A DNA stretch of 64,000 nucleotides from Megascapheus bottae. Its lineage: Eukaryota; Chordata; Mammalia; Rodentia; Geomyidae. Positions 53,201-64,000 of this stretch are shown here, one piece after another (the stretch's first letter is position 1; every line of letters starts with the position of its first letter). The notes beneath the pieces were generated by a model, which had not been told where the DNA came from, made no database searches, and saw only the letters and a list, made by a program, of their open reading frames with translations. The position numbers and the translations under genes were made by a program. The stretch lies in NCBI GenBank assembly GCA_024803745.1, contig JANJXV010000043.1, forward strand, positions 521,001 through 585,000, read 5' to 3'.

Positions 53201-54999
53201 ATTTAGGGAAAGGGTTTTGCTTAGGGTTAGGGTTAAATGTTAGGTTTTGGGTTAAGAGTTGGGTTTGGGTTATTGTTAGGGTTAGTGTCAGGGTTAGATT
53301 AGGTTTAGGATTCGTGTTAGGGTGAGGGAGAGAATTAGAGTGAGTGTCAGGCTTAGGGGCATTGATAAGGTTAGAGTTAGGCTGAGGCTTAGGGTGAGGG
53401 TTTGTTAGGTTTAGGGTTAGGTTTAGGATGAGAATGAGGTTCAGAGTTAGGGTTTGAGTTTGGATTAGGGTTAGGGTGTGGGTGAGGGTGAGGGTTAGGG
53501 TTAGGCTTAGGCTTAGGGTGAGGGTTAGGGTGAGGGAGAGGGTTAGGGTTAAGTTTAGGGTTAGAGTTAAGGAGAGGGCTAGGGGTGGGTTAGGGGGAGG
53601 GGGAGCATTAGGTTTATGGTTAGGGTTAGGTTTTGGATTAGGCTGAGGGTCAGGTTTCGGTTAGGGTTAGGTTTAGGGTTAGTGTGAGGGTGTGGGTTGG
53701 GGTGAGGGTGAGGGTTAGGGTGAAGTTTAGGGTTAGATTGAGGCTGAGGTTTAGAGTTAGGGTTAGTGTGAGGGTTAGGTTTGGGGTGAGGGTGATGGTT
53801 AGGATTAGAGTGAGGGTTAGGTTTAGGGTTAGGGTTAGGTTTAGGTTTAGGGTTAGGGTGAGGGTGAGTGTTAAGTTTAGGGTTAGGGTTAGGGTGAGTG
53901 AGGGTAAGGGTGAGGGTTAGATTTACGTTTAGATTTAGGATGAGGGTTACAGTGAGGGTGAGGGTGAGAGTGAGGGTAAGGGTGAGGGTGAAGATGAGGG
54001 TTAGGGTGAGGGATAGGCTTAGGGTTAGGATGAGGGTTGGGGTTATGGTGAGGGTAAAGTTTAGGTTTAGCGTTAGGGTTAGGGTCAGGGTGAGGGTTGG
54101 GGTAGGGTTAGGTTAATGTTAGTGTTAGTGTGAGGGTTGGGTAGATTTAGGGTTAGGTTTAGGGTTAGGGTTATGATTAGCGTTAGCGTTATGGTGAGAG
54201 TTAGTGTGAGTGTTAGGGTTACTTTGAGGTTTAAGGTTAGGGTTATGGTGAGGGTTAGGGTTAGGATTACTTTTAAGGTGAGGGTGAAGGTTTGGTTGAG
54301 GGTGATGTTTATGGTGAGCATTTAGGTTAGGGTTAGGGTTAGGATGAGGATGAGGGTGAGGGTGAGGGTGAGGTTTAGGGTTAGGGTTGGAGTTAGGGTA
54401 AGGCTTAGGATTAGCTTTAGGGTTAGCCTTAGTTTAAAAAGGGTTAGGTTAAGGGTTTGATCTAGGGTTACATTTAGGGATAGTGTTAGGGTTAGGGTTA
54501 GTGGGAAAGCTAATGTTAGGGTAAGAGTTAGGGTTGGGCTTAGGGTGAGGGTGAGGGTGTGGGTGAGGGTTAGGGTTAAGGTGAGGGATAGGGTTAAGGT
54601 TAGGGTGAAGGTTAGGGTTATGGTGATGGTTAGGGATACGGTTAGGGTTAGAGTTAGGATTAGGGTCAGGGTGAGAGTGAAGGTGAGTGTTAGGGTTAGG
54701 TTGAGGGTCAGGGTTAGGGATAGGGTAAGGATGAGTGTGTGGGTTAGAGTTAGGGTTAGGTTTAGGGTTAGTGTTAGGTCTAGGTTTGGGGTTAGAGAAA
54801 AGCTAGGGTTAGGGTTAGGGTTAGCATTAGTGTTAGGGTGAGAGTGAGGGTTGGGGTTAGGGTTAGGGTGAGGGTGAATGTTAGGGTGAGGGTGAGGGTT
54901 GGGGTGAGGTTAGGGTGAGGTTGAGTGCTAGGGTTAGGGTGATGGTTGGGGTGAGGTTAGGGTGAGTTTGAGTGTTAGGGTGAGGTTTAGGGTTAAGGT

Positions 55000-55225
55000 G
55001 AGAGTGATGGTTAGGTTTAGGGTGAGGATTAGGGTGAGGGTTAGGGTTAAAGTTAGTTTTAGTTTTAGTTTTAGGTTTAGAGTGTGGGCAACGGTTCGGG
55101 TGAGGGTGAGGGTTAGGGTGAGAGTGATGGTTAGGTTTAGGATGAGGGTGAGGGTAAGGGTTAAGGTTAGTTTTAGTTTTAGTTTTAGGTTTAGGTTTAG
55201 GGTGAGGGTAAGCGTTCTGGTGAGG
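55000..55225 (+). repeat. ~114-bp tandem duplication in the array
   Basis: GTTAGTTTTAGTTTTAGTTT appears at 55052 and 55166, each preceded by GAGAGTGATGGTTAGGTTTA. The copies differ at several positions. Confidence 0.7.
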
Positions 55226-57227
55226 GTTAGGGTTAGGATTAGTGTAAGGATTAGGGTGACAGTTAGGGTTAGGGTTAGGGTGAGGTTTAGGATTAAATTT
55301 AGGGTTAGGGTGAGGGTGAGGCTGAGGGTTAGGGTTAGTATTACGGTTATGGTGAGGGTTGGGGTACGTTTAGGTTTAGAGTTAAGTTTTGGTTTAGGGT
55401 AAGGTTTAGGGTTAGGTTTAGGGTCATGTTTAGGGTGAAGGTGAGGGTAAAGGTTTGGGTTAGGTTTAGACTTAGGGTTTGGTTTAGGGTTAGGGTTAGT
55501 GTTAGGGTAATAGTGAGGGTGAGGGTAGGGATAGGGTGAGGGTTAGGGTGAGTGTTAAGGTTAGGATGAGGGTTAACTTTAGGGTTAGGGAGAGAGTTAG
55601 GGTTAGGGTTAGGGTGAGATTTAGGTTTAAGGTTAGGGTTAGAGTGAGGGTGTGGGTGAGGGTTAGGGTTAGGGTTAGATTTAGGTTTAAGATTAGGGTT
55701 AGGGTTCTGGTTAGGGTTAGGGTTAGGGTGACTGTGAGGGTTAGGGTTATTTTGAGGGTGAGGGTTATCTATAGCATTAGGGTTAGGGTTAGGATTAGGC
55801 TTAGGGTGAAGTGAGGGTGAGGGTTAGGGTTAGGGTGAGGGTTAGGGTGAGGATGAAGTTTTGAGTGAGGGTTAGGGTGAGGATGAGGGTTAGGTTTAGG
55901 GTGAGGGTTATGGTGAGGTTGAGGGTTAGGTAGGGTTAGGGTTTGGTTTAGGGTTAGGGTTAGGGTTAGGTTTAGGTTTACGGTGAGAGGGAGGGTGAGT
56001 GTTAAGATTAGGGTTAGGTTTAGCTTTAGGAAGAAGGATTTGGTTAGGGTTACACTAAGGTTTAGGGTTCAGATTACATTTAGGGTGAGTGTTATGCTGA
56101 GGGTTAGGGTGACGTTAGGGTTAGGTCTATGGTTCGGGTTAGGTTTAGGATTAGGTTTATGATGAGTGTGAAGGTTAGGGTGAACGTTAGGTTTAGGGTA
56201 ATGGTGATTGTGAGAGTTAGGGTGAGGTTGAGGGTTAGGGTTAGGGTTAAGTTTAGGGTGAGTTTTAGGGTTAGGGTGAGGGTTAGTGTGAGGGTTATGA
56301 CTAGGGTTAGGGTTAGGGTTAGGTTGAGGGTTAGGGTGAGGGTTAGAGTCAGGGTTAGGGTGAGAGTGAGGGATAGGTTTAGGGTTAGGGTGAGGGTGAG
56401 AGTGTGTGTCAGGGTGAGATTGAGGGTTAGGGATAGGGTAGGTTGAGGGTGAGAGGGAAGGGTAGGGTTATGGTTGAGGGTGTGTTTTAGGGTAAGGGTT
56501 AGGGTTAGGGGGATGGTGAGGGTTAGGTTCAGGGTTTGGGTTAGGGTAGGGGTTAGGATTAGGTTTAGATTTAGTGTAAATGTTTGGGTTTGGGTTAGGC
56601 TTAAGGTGAGGCTTAGGGTTGGGTTGAGGGTGAGGGTAAGGTTTCAGGTTAGGGTTAGGGTGAGGGTTAGGGTGAGGGTGAGGGTTAGTGTTAGGGTCAT
56701 GGTTAGTGTGAGGGTTAGGTTTAGGGACCCTTGGGTTAGGGTTAAAGTTAGGTTCAGCATTAGATTTAGGGTTAGGTTTATGTTTATGGTTAGGGTTACG
56801 GCTAGGACTAGGGTTAGGGTTAGGGTTAGGGTTAGGATTAGTGTTAGGTTTAGGGTTATTTATAGGGTTAGAGCTAGGGCTAGGTTTAGGGTTTGGATTA
56901 GGGTTAGGTTATGGTTAGGGTTAGGGTCAGGTTTAGTGTTCGGGTAAGGGTTAGGTTTAGTGTGACGGTGAGTCTTAGGGTTAAGTTTAGCGTGTTAGGG
57001 TTAGGTTTAGGGTGAGGGTGAGGGTTAGGGTCAGGGTGAGTTTTAGGGCTAGGGTTAGGGTTAGGTTTAGGGTGAGGGTTATGGTTAGGGTGAGGGTTAG
57101 GGTGATATTTCGGGTGAGGGTGAGGGTTAGCGTGAGTATTAGGGTTAGGTTTAGGGTTAGGGTGAGAGTTAGGGTCAGGGTGAAGTTTAGAGCTAGGGTT
57201 AGGGTCAGGTTTGGGGTTGGGGTTAGG

Positions 57228-60200
57228 ATTAGCGTTAAGGTTTCGGTTAGGGTTAGGTTTAGGGTTAGGGATAGGATTTGGTATTCGGTTAGGGTTAGGG
57301 TTAAGTTTAGGGTTAGGGTTAGGGTGAGTGTTATGGTGAGGGTTAGGGTGAGGTTTAGGGTTAGGGTTAGATTTAGGGTTAGGGTTAGAGTGAGAGTGAA
57401 GGATAAGGTTAAGCTTAGGGTTAGAGTTAAATTTAGGGTGAGAGTTAGGGTTAGGGTTAGGGTTAGTCTTAAGTTTTGAGTTAGGGTTAGGGTTTGGTTT
57501 AGGGTTAGTGTTACGGTTAGGGTTAGGGTCAGGGTGAGGGTGAGGGTTAGGTGTAGGGTTTGGTTGAGGTTTAGGGTTAGGTTTATGGTTTGGTTTAGGG
57601 TTCAGGTTAAGGTTAGGGTTAGGGTTAGGTTTAGGGCTAGGATGAGACTGAGGGATAGGGTTAAGTTTAGGCTGAGGGTTAGGTTTAGTGTGAGGGTTAG
57701 GTTCAGGGTTACGTTTCGGTTGAGGGTTAGCATTAGGGATAGTGTGAGGGTTAGGGTGAAGTTAGGGTGAGGGTTAGGGTTAGGTCTATGGTTAGGGTTA
57801 GGTTTAGGATTATGGTTACGGTGAGGGTGAAGGTTAAGGTGAGTGTTAGGGTAAGGGTTAGGTTTAGGGTGAAGGCGACAGTTAGGGTGAGGGTGAGGGT
57901 TAGGGATAGGTTTAGGGTGACGTTTATTATTAGGGTAGGGGATAGGGTGAGATTTAGGGTTAGGGTTAGGGTTGGTGTGAGGGTGAGGATTAGGGTTATG
58001 ACTAGGGTTAGAGTTGGCTTGATGGTTAAGTTTTGGGTGAGACTTAGGGTAAGGGTTAGGGTTGGTTTTAGGGTTAGGGTGAGGGTTAGGGTTAGGATTT
58101 GGGTTAGGGTGAGGCTGAGGGATAGGGTGAGTTTTACAGTTAGGGTTAGGGTGAGGGTTACAGCTAGGGTTAGGGCTAGGGTGAGGTTTTGGGTGAGGTT
58201 TGAGGTTAGGTTTAGGGTGAGGGTTAGGGTTTGTGTTTGGGTTTGGTTTAGGGTTAAGATTAGGGTTTGTTTTGATGTTAGGATTAGGGTTTGGGTTAGG
58301 GTTAGGGTTAGGGTTTGGGTTAGGGTTTGGGTTAGGTTATGGCTTAGGATTAGGATTTGAGTTAGGCTTATGGTGAGGGTGAGAGTGAGCGTTAAGGTTA
58401 CAGATAAGATTCGGGTTAGGTTTAGGGAGAGGGTTAGGGTTAGGGTTATGGTTAGGTTTAGGGTTAACATTAGGGATAGGGTTAGGGTGACAGTGAGGGT
58501 GACGGTGAGGGTTAGGGTGAGGTTTAGCGTGATGGTTTGGGTGAGGGTGAGGTTTACCATGAGATTTAGGTTTAGTTTTAGGGTTAAGGTTAGGGTGAGG
58601 GTTACGGTTATGGTGAGGGTTGGGGCTAAGCTTAGGTTGAGGTTTAGTGTTAGGGTTAGGGTTAGCGTTAAGGTTTGGATTAGGGTTAGGGTTAGGTTTA
58701 AGGTTAGGGTTTGGTTTAGGGTTAGGGTTAGGGTTAGGGTGAGAGTGAGTTTGACGGTTAAGGTTATGGTTAGGGTTAAAGTTAGGTTTAGCGTTTGGTT
58801 TAGGGTTAGATTTAGGTTTATGGTTAGGGTTAAGGCTAGGATTAGGGTTAGGATTAGGGTTAGTGTTAGGGTTAGGTTTAAGATTATGTATAGGGTTAGG
58901 GTTAGGGCTTGGGCTAAGTTTAGGGTTTAGATTCGGGTTAGGGGTAGGGGTAGGGTTACGGTGAGGATAAGGTTTAGGGTCAGGGTCAGGGTATGGTTTC
59001 GGGTAAGGGTTGGGTTAGGGTTAGGGTTAGGGTTAGGTTTACTGTTTGGGTTAGATTTAGGGTTAGGTGTAGGGTTCGGTTTAGGCTTAGGGTGAGGGTG
59101 AGGGTGAGGGTGAGGGTTAGGGTTAGGGTTAGGGTTAAAATTAGGTTGAGGGTTAGGGTGAGCATTATGGTTAGGTTTAGGTTTAGGGTTAAGTTTAGGG
59201 TTAGGGTGAAGTTTAGGGTGAGGGTGAGGGTTAGGGTTAGGATTAGGGTTAGGTTTAGGTTTAGGGTGAGGGTTAGGGTGAGGTTACGGACTAGGTTTAG
59301 GGTGAAATTTAAGGTTAGGTATAGGGTTAGCGTCAAGGTTTGGGTTACGGTTAGGGTTAGGTTTAGGGTTAGGGTTTGGTTTAGGGTTAGGGTTAGGGTT
59401 TAGGTGAGGTTTATGGGTATGGTTAGGGTGAGGTTTAGGGTTAGGTTTAGCGTTGTGGTTTGGATTAGGGTTAGGGTTAGGGTGGGGGATATGGTTAAGG
59501 TGAGGATTAGTGTTAGGTTTAGGGGGAGGGGGAGGGGCAGGATGAGGGTAAGGTTAGGTTTATTGTTAGGTTTAGAGTGAGGGTTTTTGTTAAGGTTACG
59601 GTTAGTGATAGGGTTAGGGTTAGGGTTAGGGTTAGGTTTTGGATTTGGATTAGGGTTAGGGTTAGGTTTTGGATTTGGGTTAGGGTTAGGGTTAGGGTTA
59701 GGATTAGGTTTAGGGTGAGGGTGAGGGTGAGGGTCAAGGTTAGGGTTAGAGTTACGTTTCGGTTTAGGGTGATGGTTAGGTTTAGTGTGAGTGTGAGGGT
59801 GAGATTTAGGGTTAGGGTTAGGGTTTGGTTTAGGTTTAGGATTAGGGTTAGGGTTAGGGTTAGGCTTAATGTGAGGGTGAGGGTTATGGTTAGGTTTAGG
59901 TTAGGGTTTAGGTTTAGGTTTAGGTTTAGGGTTATGGTGAGGGTTAGGTTCGGGTTCGGGTTAGGGTGAGGCTGAGGGTTAGGCTGAGGGTTAGGGTTAA
60001 GTTTAGTCTTAGTTTTAGGGTTAGAGTGAGAGTTATGGTGAGGGTTAGGGTTATGGTTATGTTGATTGTTAGGTTGAGGATTAGGTTTAGCGTTAGGGTT
60101 AGGGTTAGTGTGAGGTTTAGTGTTAGGGTGAGGGTTAGGGTGATGGTTCGGTTGAGGGTGAGAGTTAGGGTGAAAGTTTGGTTTAGGTTTAGGGTTAGGG

Positions 60201-63200
60201 TGAGGGTTAGGGTGAGGTTTAGGGTTAGGGTTAGGGATAGTGTTAAGGTTTGGGTTAGGGTTAGGTTTAGGGTTAGGGTTTGGTTTAGGCTTAGGCTTAG
60301 GGTTAGGGTTAGTTTTAGGGTTAGGGTGAGGGTTAGGTGTAGGGTTAGGGTGAGGTTTAGGGTTATGGTTAGGTTTAGCTTTAAGGTTTTGATTAGTGTT
60401 AGAGTTAGGTTAGGGTTTGGTGTAGGGCTAGGTTTAGCATTAGGGTTAGGGTGAGAGTGAGGGATAGGGTTACAGTTAGGGTTAAAGTTAGGTTTAGGGT
60501 GAGGGTTAGATTAGGGTTAGGGTTAGGTTTAGCGTTAAGGTGAGAGTGAGGGATAGGGTTACGGTTAGGGTTACGGTTAGGTTTAGGGTGAAGGTTAGAT
60601 TAGGGTTAGGGTTAGGGTTAGGTTTAGCGTTAAGGTTTGGTTAGGGTTAGGGTTAGGGTTAGATTTAGGGTTTGGTTTAGGGTTAGGGTTAGTGTGAGGG
60701 TTAGGGTTAGTGTTAGGGTAAGGATGAGGGTTAGGGTTAGGGTTAGGGTGAAGTTTAGGGTTAGGGTTAGGGTTAGTATTAAGATTTGTGTTAGGGTTAG
60801 GTTTAGGGTTTGGTTTAGGGTTAGGGTTAGGGTTACGGTGAGTGTGAGGTATAGGGTTAGGGTTAGGGTTAGGGTTAGGTTTAGGGTAAGGGTGAGGGTG
60901 AGAGTTATGGTTAGGGTTAGGGTGAGGATTACGGTGAGAGTGAGGGTTCGGGTTAGGGTTAGGGTGAGGATTATGGTGAGAGTGAGGTTTAGGGTTAGGT
61001 TTAGGTGTGGGTGAGGGTTGGGCTGAGGTTTAGGTATGGGGATAGGGTTAGGGTTAGGCTGAGGTTTAGGATGAGGGTGTGGGTAAGGGTTAGGGTGAGG
61101 ATTAGTGTGAGGGTGAGGGTTAGGGTTAGGGTTAGTGTTAGGGTAAGGGTGAGGTTTAAGGTGAGGGTTATGGTTAGGGTTAGTGTTAGGGTTAGGGTTA
61201 TGGTTAGGTTTAGGGTTAGCATTAGGTATAGGGTGAGGGTTGGGTGAGAGTCAGGGTGAGGGTTAGTGTTAGGTCTGTTGTTAGGGTTAGCTTTAGGATT
61301 ATGCTTAGGGTGAGGGTTAGGGTGAAGGTGAGTTTTAGGATTACAGTTAGGGTTAGGGTGAGGTTGAGAGTGTGATGGTGATGGTTAGGGTTAGGGTTAG
61401 TGTGACGGTCAGGATTTGGGTGAGGGATAGGGTGAGGTTTAGGGTTAGGGTTGGGTTGAGGGTTAAGTTTAGGGTTAGGGTTAGGGTTAGGGTTAGGTGT
61501 TGGTTTAGGGTTAGGATGAGGGTTAGGGTGAGGCTGAGGGTTAGGGTGAGGTTTAGGTTTAGGGCTAGGTTTAGGGTTAGGGTGAGGGTTACAGCTAGGG
61601 TTAGGTTTAAGGTGAGGTTTATGGTGAGGCTTGTGGTTTCGGTTAGGCTGAGGGTTAGTGTTAAGTTGAGGCTTAGTGTTAGGGTTAGGGTTAGGGTGAG
61701 GTCGAGGGTGAGGGTGAGGATTAGTGTTAGTGTTATGATTAGGCTTAAGGTTAGGGTTTGGGTTAGTGTTAGAGTTCATGTTAGGGTTAGGGTTAGGGTG
61801 ATGAGGAGGTTTAGGGTGAGGGTGAGTGTTAGGGTTAGGTTTAGCGTGAGTGTTAGGGCGAGGGTGAAGCTTGGGTTTAGGTTTAGGGTTAGGGTGAGGG
61901 TGAGGGTGAGGGTTAGGGTTAGGGTTAGGGTGAGGATTAGGGTGAGGGTGAGGGTTAGGATTAGGGTTAGCTTGGGGATGAGGGTTAGGTTGAGAGTTAG
62001 GGTTAGGTTTAGTGTTAGGGTGAAGGATAGGGTGAGGGTGAGGTTTAGGACTAGGGTTAGGGTTAGGGTTAGCGTTAAATTTTGGTTTAGGGTTAGGTTT
62101 AGGGTCTGGGTTAGGGTTTGGTTTATGGTTAAGGCTAGGGTTAAGGTTAGGAGTAGGGTGAAGGTTAGGGGTAGGGTTAAGGTCTGGTTTACGGTTAGGT
62201 TTAGCGTTAAGGTTTGGGTTAGGGTTAGGGTTAGGTTTTTGTTTAGGGTTAGCGTTAGGGTTAGGGTTAGGGTGAAAGTGAGGGTGAGGGTTAAGGTTAG
62301 GCTTTGGGTTAGGCTTACGGTGCAGGTTAGGGTTAGTGTTAGGGTTAGCGTTAAGATTTCGGTTAGGTTTAGGGTTAGGGTTAGGGTTTGGTTTAGGGTT
62401 TGGGTTAGGGGTAGGGTTAGGGTGAGGTTTAGGGTTAGGGTTACGCTTTGGTTTATGGTTAGGGTTAGGTTAGGGTTAGGGTTAGGGTTTGGTTTAGGGT
62501 TTGGGTTAGGGTTAGGCTTAGGGTTAGGGTGAGAGTGAGGTATAGGGTTAAGGTTAGTTTTACGGTTAGGTTTAGAGTGAGGTTTTGGGTGAGTGTTATG
62601 GTTAGGTTTAGGGTTAGCATTAGGGATAGCGTGAGGGTTAGGGTGAGAGTTAGGGTTAGATCTATGTTTAGGGTTAGGTTTCGGGTTAGGTTTAGTGTGA
62701 GGGTGAGTGTTAAGGTTAGTGTTAGGGTTAGGGTTAGGGTGAGGGTGAGAGTTAGTGTGAGGGTGAAGGTTAGTTTTAGGGTTATGGTGACTGTTGGGAT
62801 TAGGGTGAGGTTTAGGTTTAGGGGTAGAGTTAGTGTGAGGGTGAGGGTTAAGGTTAGGGTTAGGGTTAGGGTGAGGGTTAAAGTTAGAGTGAGGTTTAAG
62901 GTCAGGGTTAGTGTTAGGGTGAGAGTTAGTGTTAGGGTTTGGGTTAGGGTTAGGACTAGAGTTATGGTAAGGCTAAAGGTTAGGGTGATGTTTAGGTTTA
63001 GGGTTAGGGTTAGCGTGATGTTTGTGCCTAGGTTTAGGGTTAGGGTGAGGTTTTGGGTGAGGATTGGGGTCATGGTTAGGGTGAGGGTTATGGTTAATGT
63101 GAGGCATAGTGTTAGGGTTATGCTTAGGGTTAGGGTGAGGGTGAGGATGAGGGTGAGGGGAGGGTTAGGGTTAAAGTTATCGTTATTGTTAAGGTTAGGG

Positions 63201-63960
63201 TTGGGTTAATGTGAGGTTGAGTTTGTTAAGGTTAGTGTTAGGGGGAGGGGGAGGGTTAGGGTGAGAGTGAGTGTGAGGGTTTGGGTTAGGTTTAAGGTTA
63301 GGGTTAGGGTTAGGGTTAGCATTAGGCTTAGGGTGAGGGTGAGGGTTACGGTTATGGTTAGGGTCACGGATAGGGTTAGGATTAGGGTGAGGGTTTGGGT
63401 TACGGTGAGTGTTAGGGTTAGGGTTATGGTGAGGGTGAGGGTGAGGTTTAGGGTTAGGGTTAGGGTTACGGATAGGGTGAGAGTTAGGAGTAATTTGAAG
63501 GTTAGTGTTAGTGTTAGGGTTAGGATTAATTGAAGGTTAGGGTTAGTGTTAGGGTTAGGATGAGGTTTAGGGTTAGGGTTAGGGTTAGTGTTAAGGTTTT
63601 GGTTAGGGTTAGGTTTAGGGTTAGGGTTTGGTTTATGGTTAGGGTTAGTTATAGGGTTAGGGTGAGTGTTACGGGTAGGGTTAGGGTGAGGTTTAGGGTT
63701 AGTGTTAGGTTTAGCTTTAAGGTTTGGGTTAGGGTTAGAGTTAGGTTTAGGTTTAGGGTTTGGTTTAGTGTTAGGTTTAGCGTTAGGGTTAGGGTGAGAG
63801 TGAGGGATAAGGTTAAGGTTAAGGTTAGGGTTAGGTTTAAGGTGAGGGTTTGGTTAGGGTTAGGATTACGTTTAGCGTTAAGGTTTGGGTTAGGATTAGG
63901 TTTAGGTTTAGGGTTTGATTTAGGGTTAGGGTTAGTGTGATGGTTAGGTTTAGTGTTAGT
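57228..63960 (+). repeat. Distal higher-order module GCGTTAAGGTTTGGGTTAGG ... GGGTTTGGTTTAGGG
   Basis: The module head GCGTTAAG(G) occurs at 57232, 58665, 60532, 60627, 62204, 62348 and 63875, with near matches at 59330, 60240, 60775, 62072, 63588 and 63715. It is commonly followed within about 60 bases by GGGTTTGGTTTAGGG and then GAGAGTGAGGGATA. A second landmark, TTAGCATTAGGGATAG, is at 57728 and 62615 (offset 4887). TAGGTCTATGGTT occurs at 56122 and 57781, with the related TAGATCTATG near 62660. Confidence 0.65.
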
Positions 63961-64000
63961 GTTAGGATGATTGTCAGGGGTATGGTTAGGGTGAAGTTTA

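Larger units (their letters stand above)
39238..64000 (+). repeat. HS-alpha-like hexamer satellite array, distal block
   Basis: This is 24.8 kb of the same degenerate TTAGGG/TGAGGG array in the same orientation, continuing beyond the window. Nothing interrupts it: I see no SINE, L1, LTR or gene. Variant usage drifts along the block: GGTTTGGTTTAGGG and GCGTTAAGGTTTGGG variants become common after about 57 kb. Several layers of higher-order repeat are visible. The long reading frames (for example 61372-62532) are Val-Arg dipeptide artefacts. Confidence 0.93.

Noticed and set aside
39242..63940. Long open frames in the distal array, up to 386 codons at 61372-62532
   Set aside because: Same cause: hexamer periodicity, no domain, no start context, and simultaneous opening of the opposite strand.
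18580..64000. Functional telomere or interstitial telomere fusion
   Set aside because: No long run of perfect TTAGGG, heavy variant load, kilobase-scale higher-order repeats and no head-to-head inversion. It fits an old satellite instead.

Overview
This window is mammalian, repeat-rich heterochromatin with no host gene that I can support. Its content points to a heteromyid rodent, most likely a kangaroo rat (Dipodomys). The strongest clue is about 37 kb of degenerate TTAGGG/TGAGGG hexamer array, which fits what I recall of the kangaroo-rat HS-alpha satellite. A tRNA-derived SINE with a second, non-tRNA body, LINE-1 of rodent type and class II (IAP/betaretrovirus-like) LTR elements also fit. 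The species call is inference.

Layout. 1-410: end of a LINE-1 ORF2 endonuclease fragment. 411-1630: unassigned AT-rich DNA. 1649-8381 (minus): an essentially full-length LINE-1 bounded by an 18-bp target-site duplication with one mismatch. Its ORF1 is open, its ORF2 is broken in at least six places, and its 5' UTR holds a solo class II LTR (7341-7659) with its own 6-bp duplication. 8400-9924: unassigned DNA with a decayed SINE, ending in a polypurine tract against a related plus-strand LTR (9925-10257). 10263-10455: SINE. 10456-12994: 5'-truncated LINE-1. 12995-17904: about 18 copies of a roughly 272-bp dimeric satellite that I do not recognise. 17905-18579: fragment of an older LINE-1. 18580-31335 and 39238-64000: HS-alpha-like array, with the G-rich strand on plus throughout.

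31336-39237 is a class II endogenous retrovirus inserted in the array, with two LTRs and the 6-bp repeat gagggt at its edges. Order: LTR, candidate primer site, leader with five 26-bp repeats, gag (intact, 549 codons), dUTPase-protease-G-patch, pol, env, a two-fold symmetric RNA element matching the constitutive transport element (CTE) of simian betaretroviruses, polypurine tract, LTR. Both ribosomal frameshift sites are visible. Pro, pol and env all carry breaks, so the provirus is defective as it stands.

The least explained items are the 272-bp dimeric satellite with its dyad, the layered higher-order structure inside the hexamer array, the CTE-like element and the splice-donor-like leader repeats.
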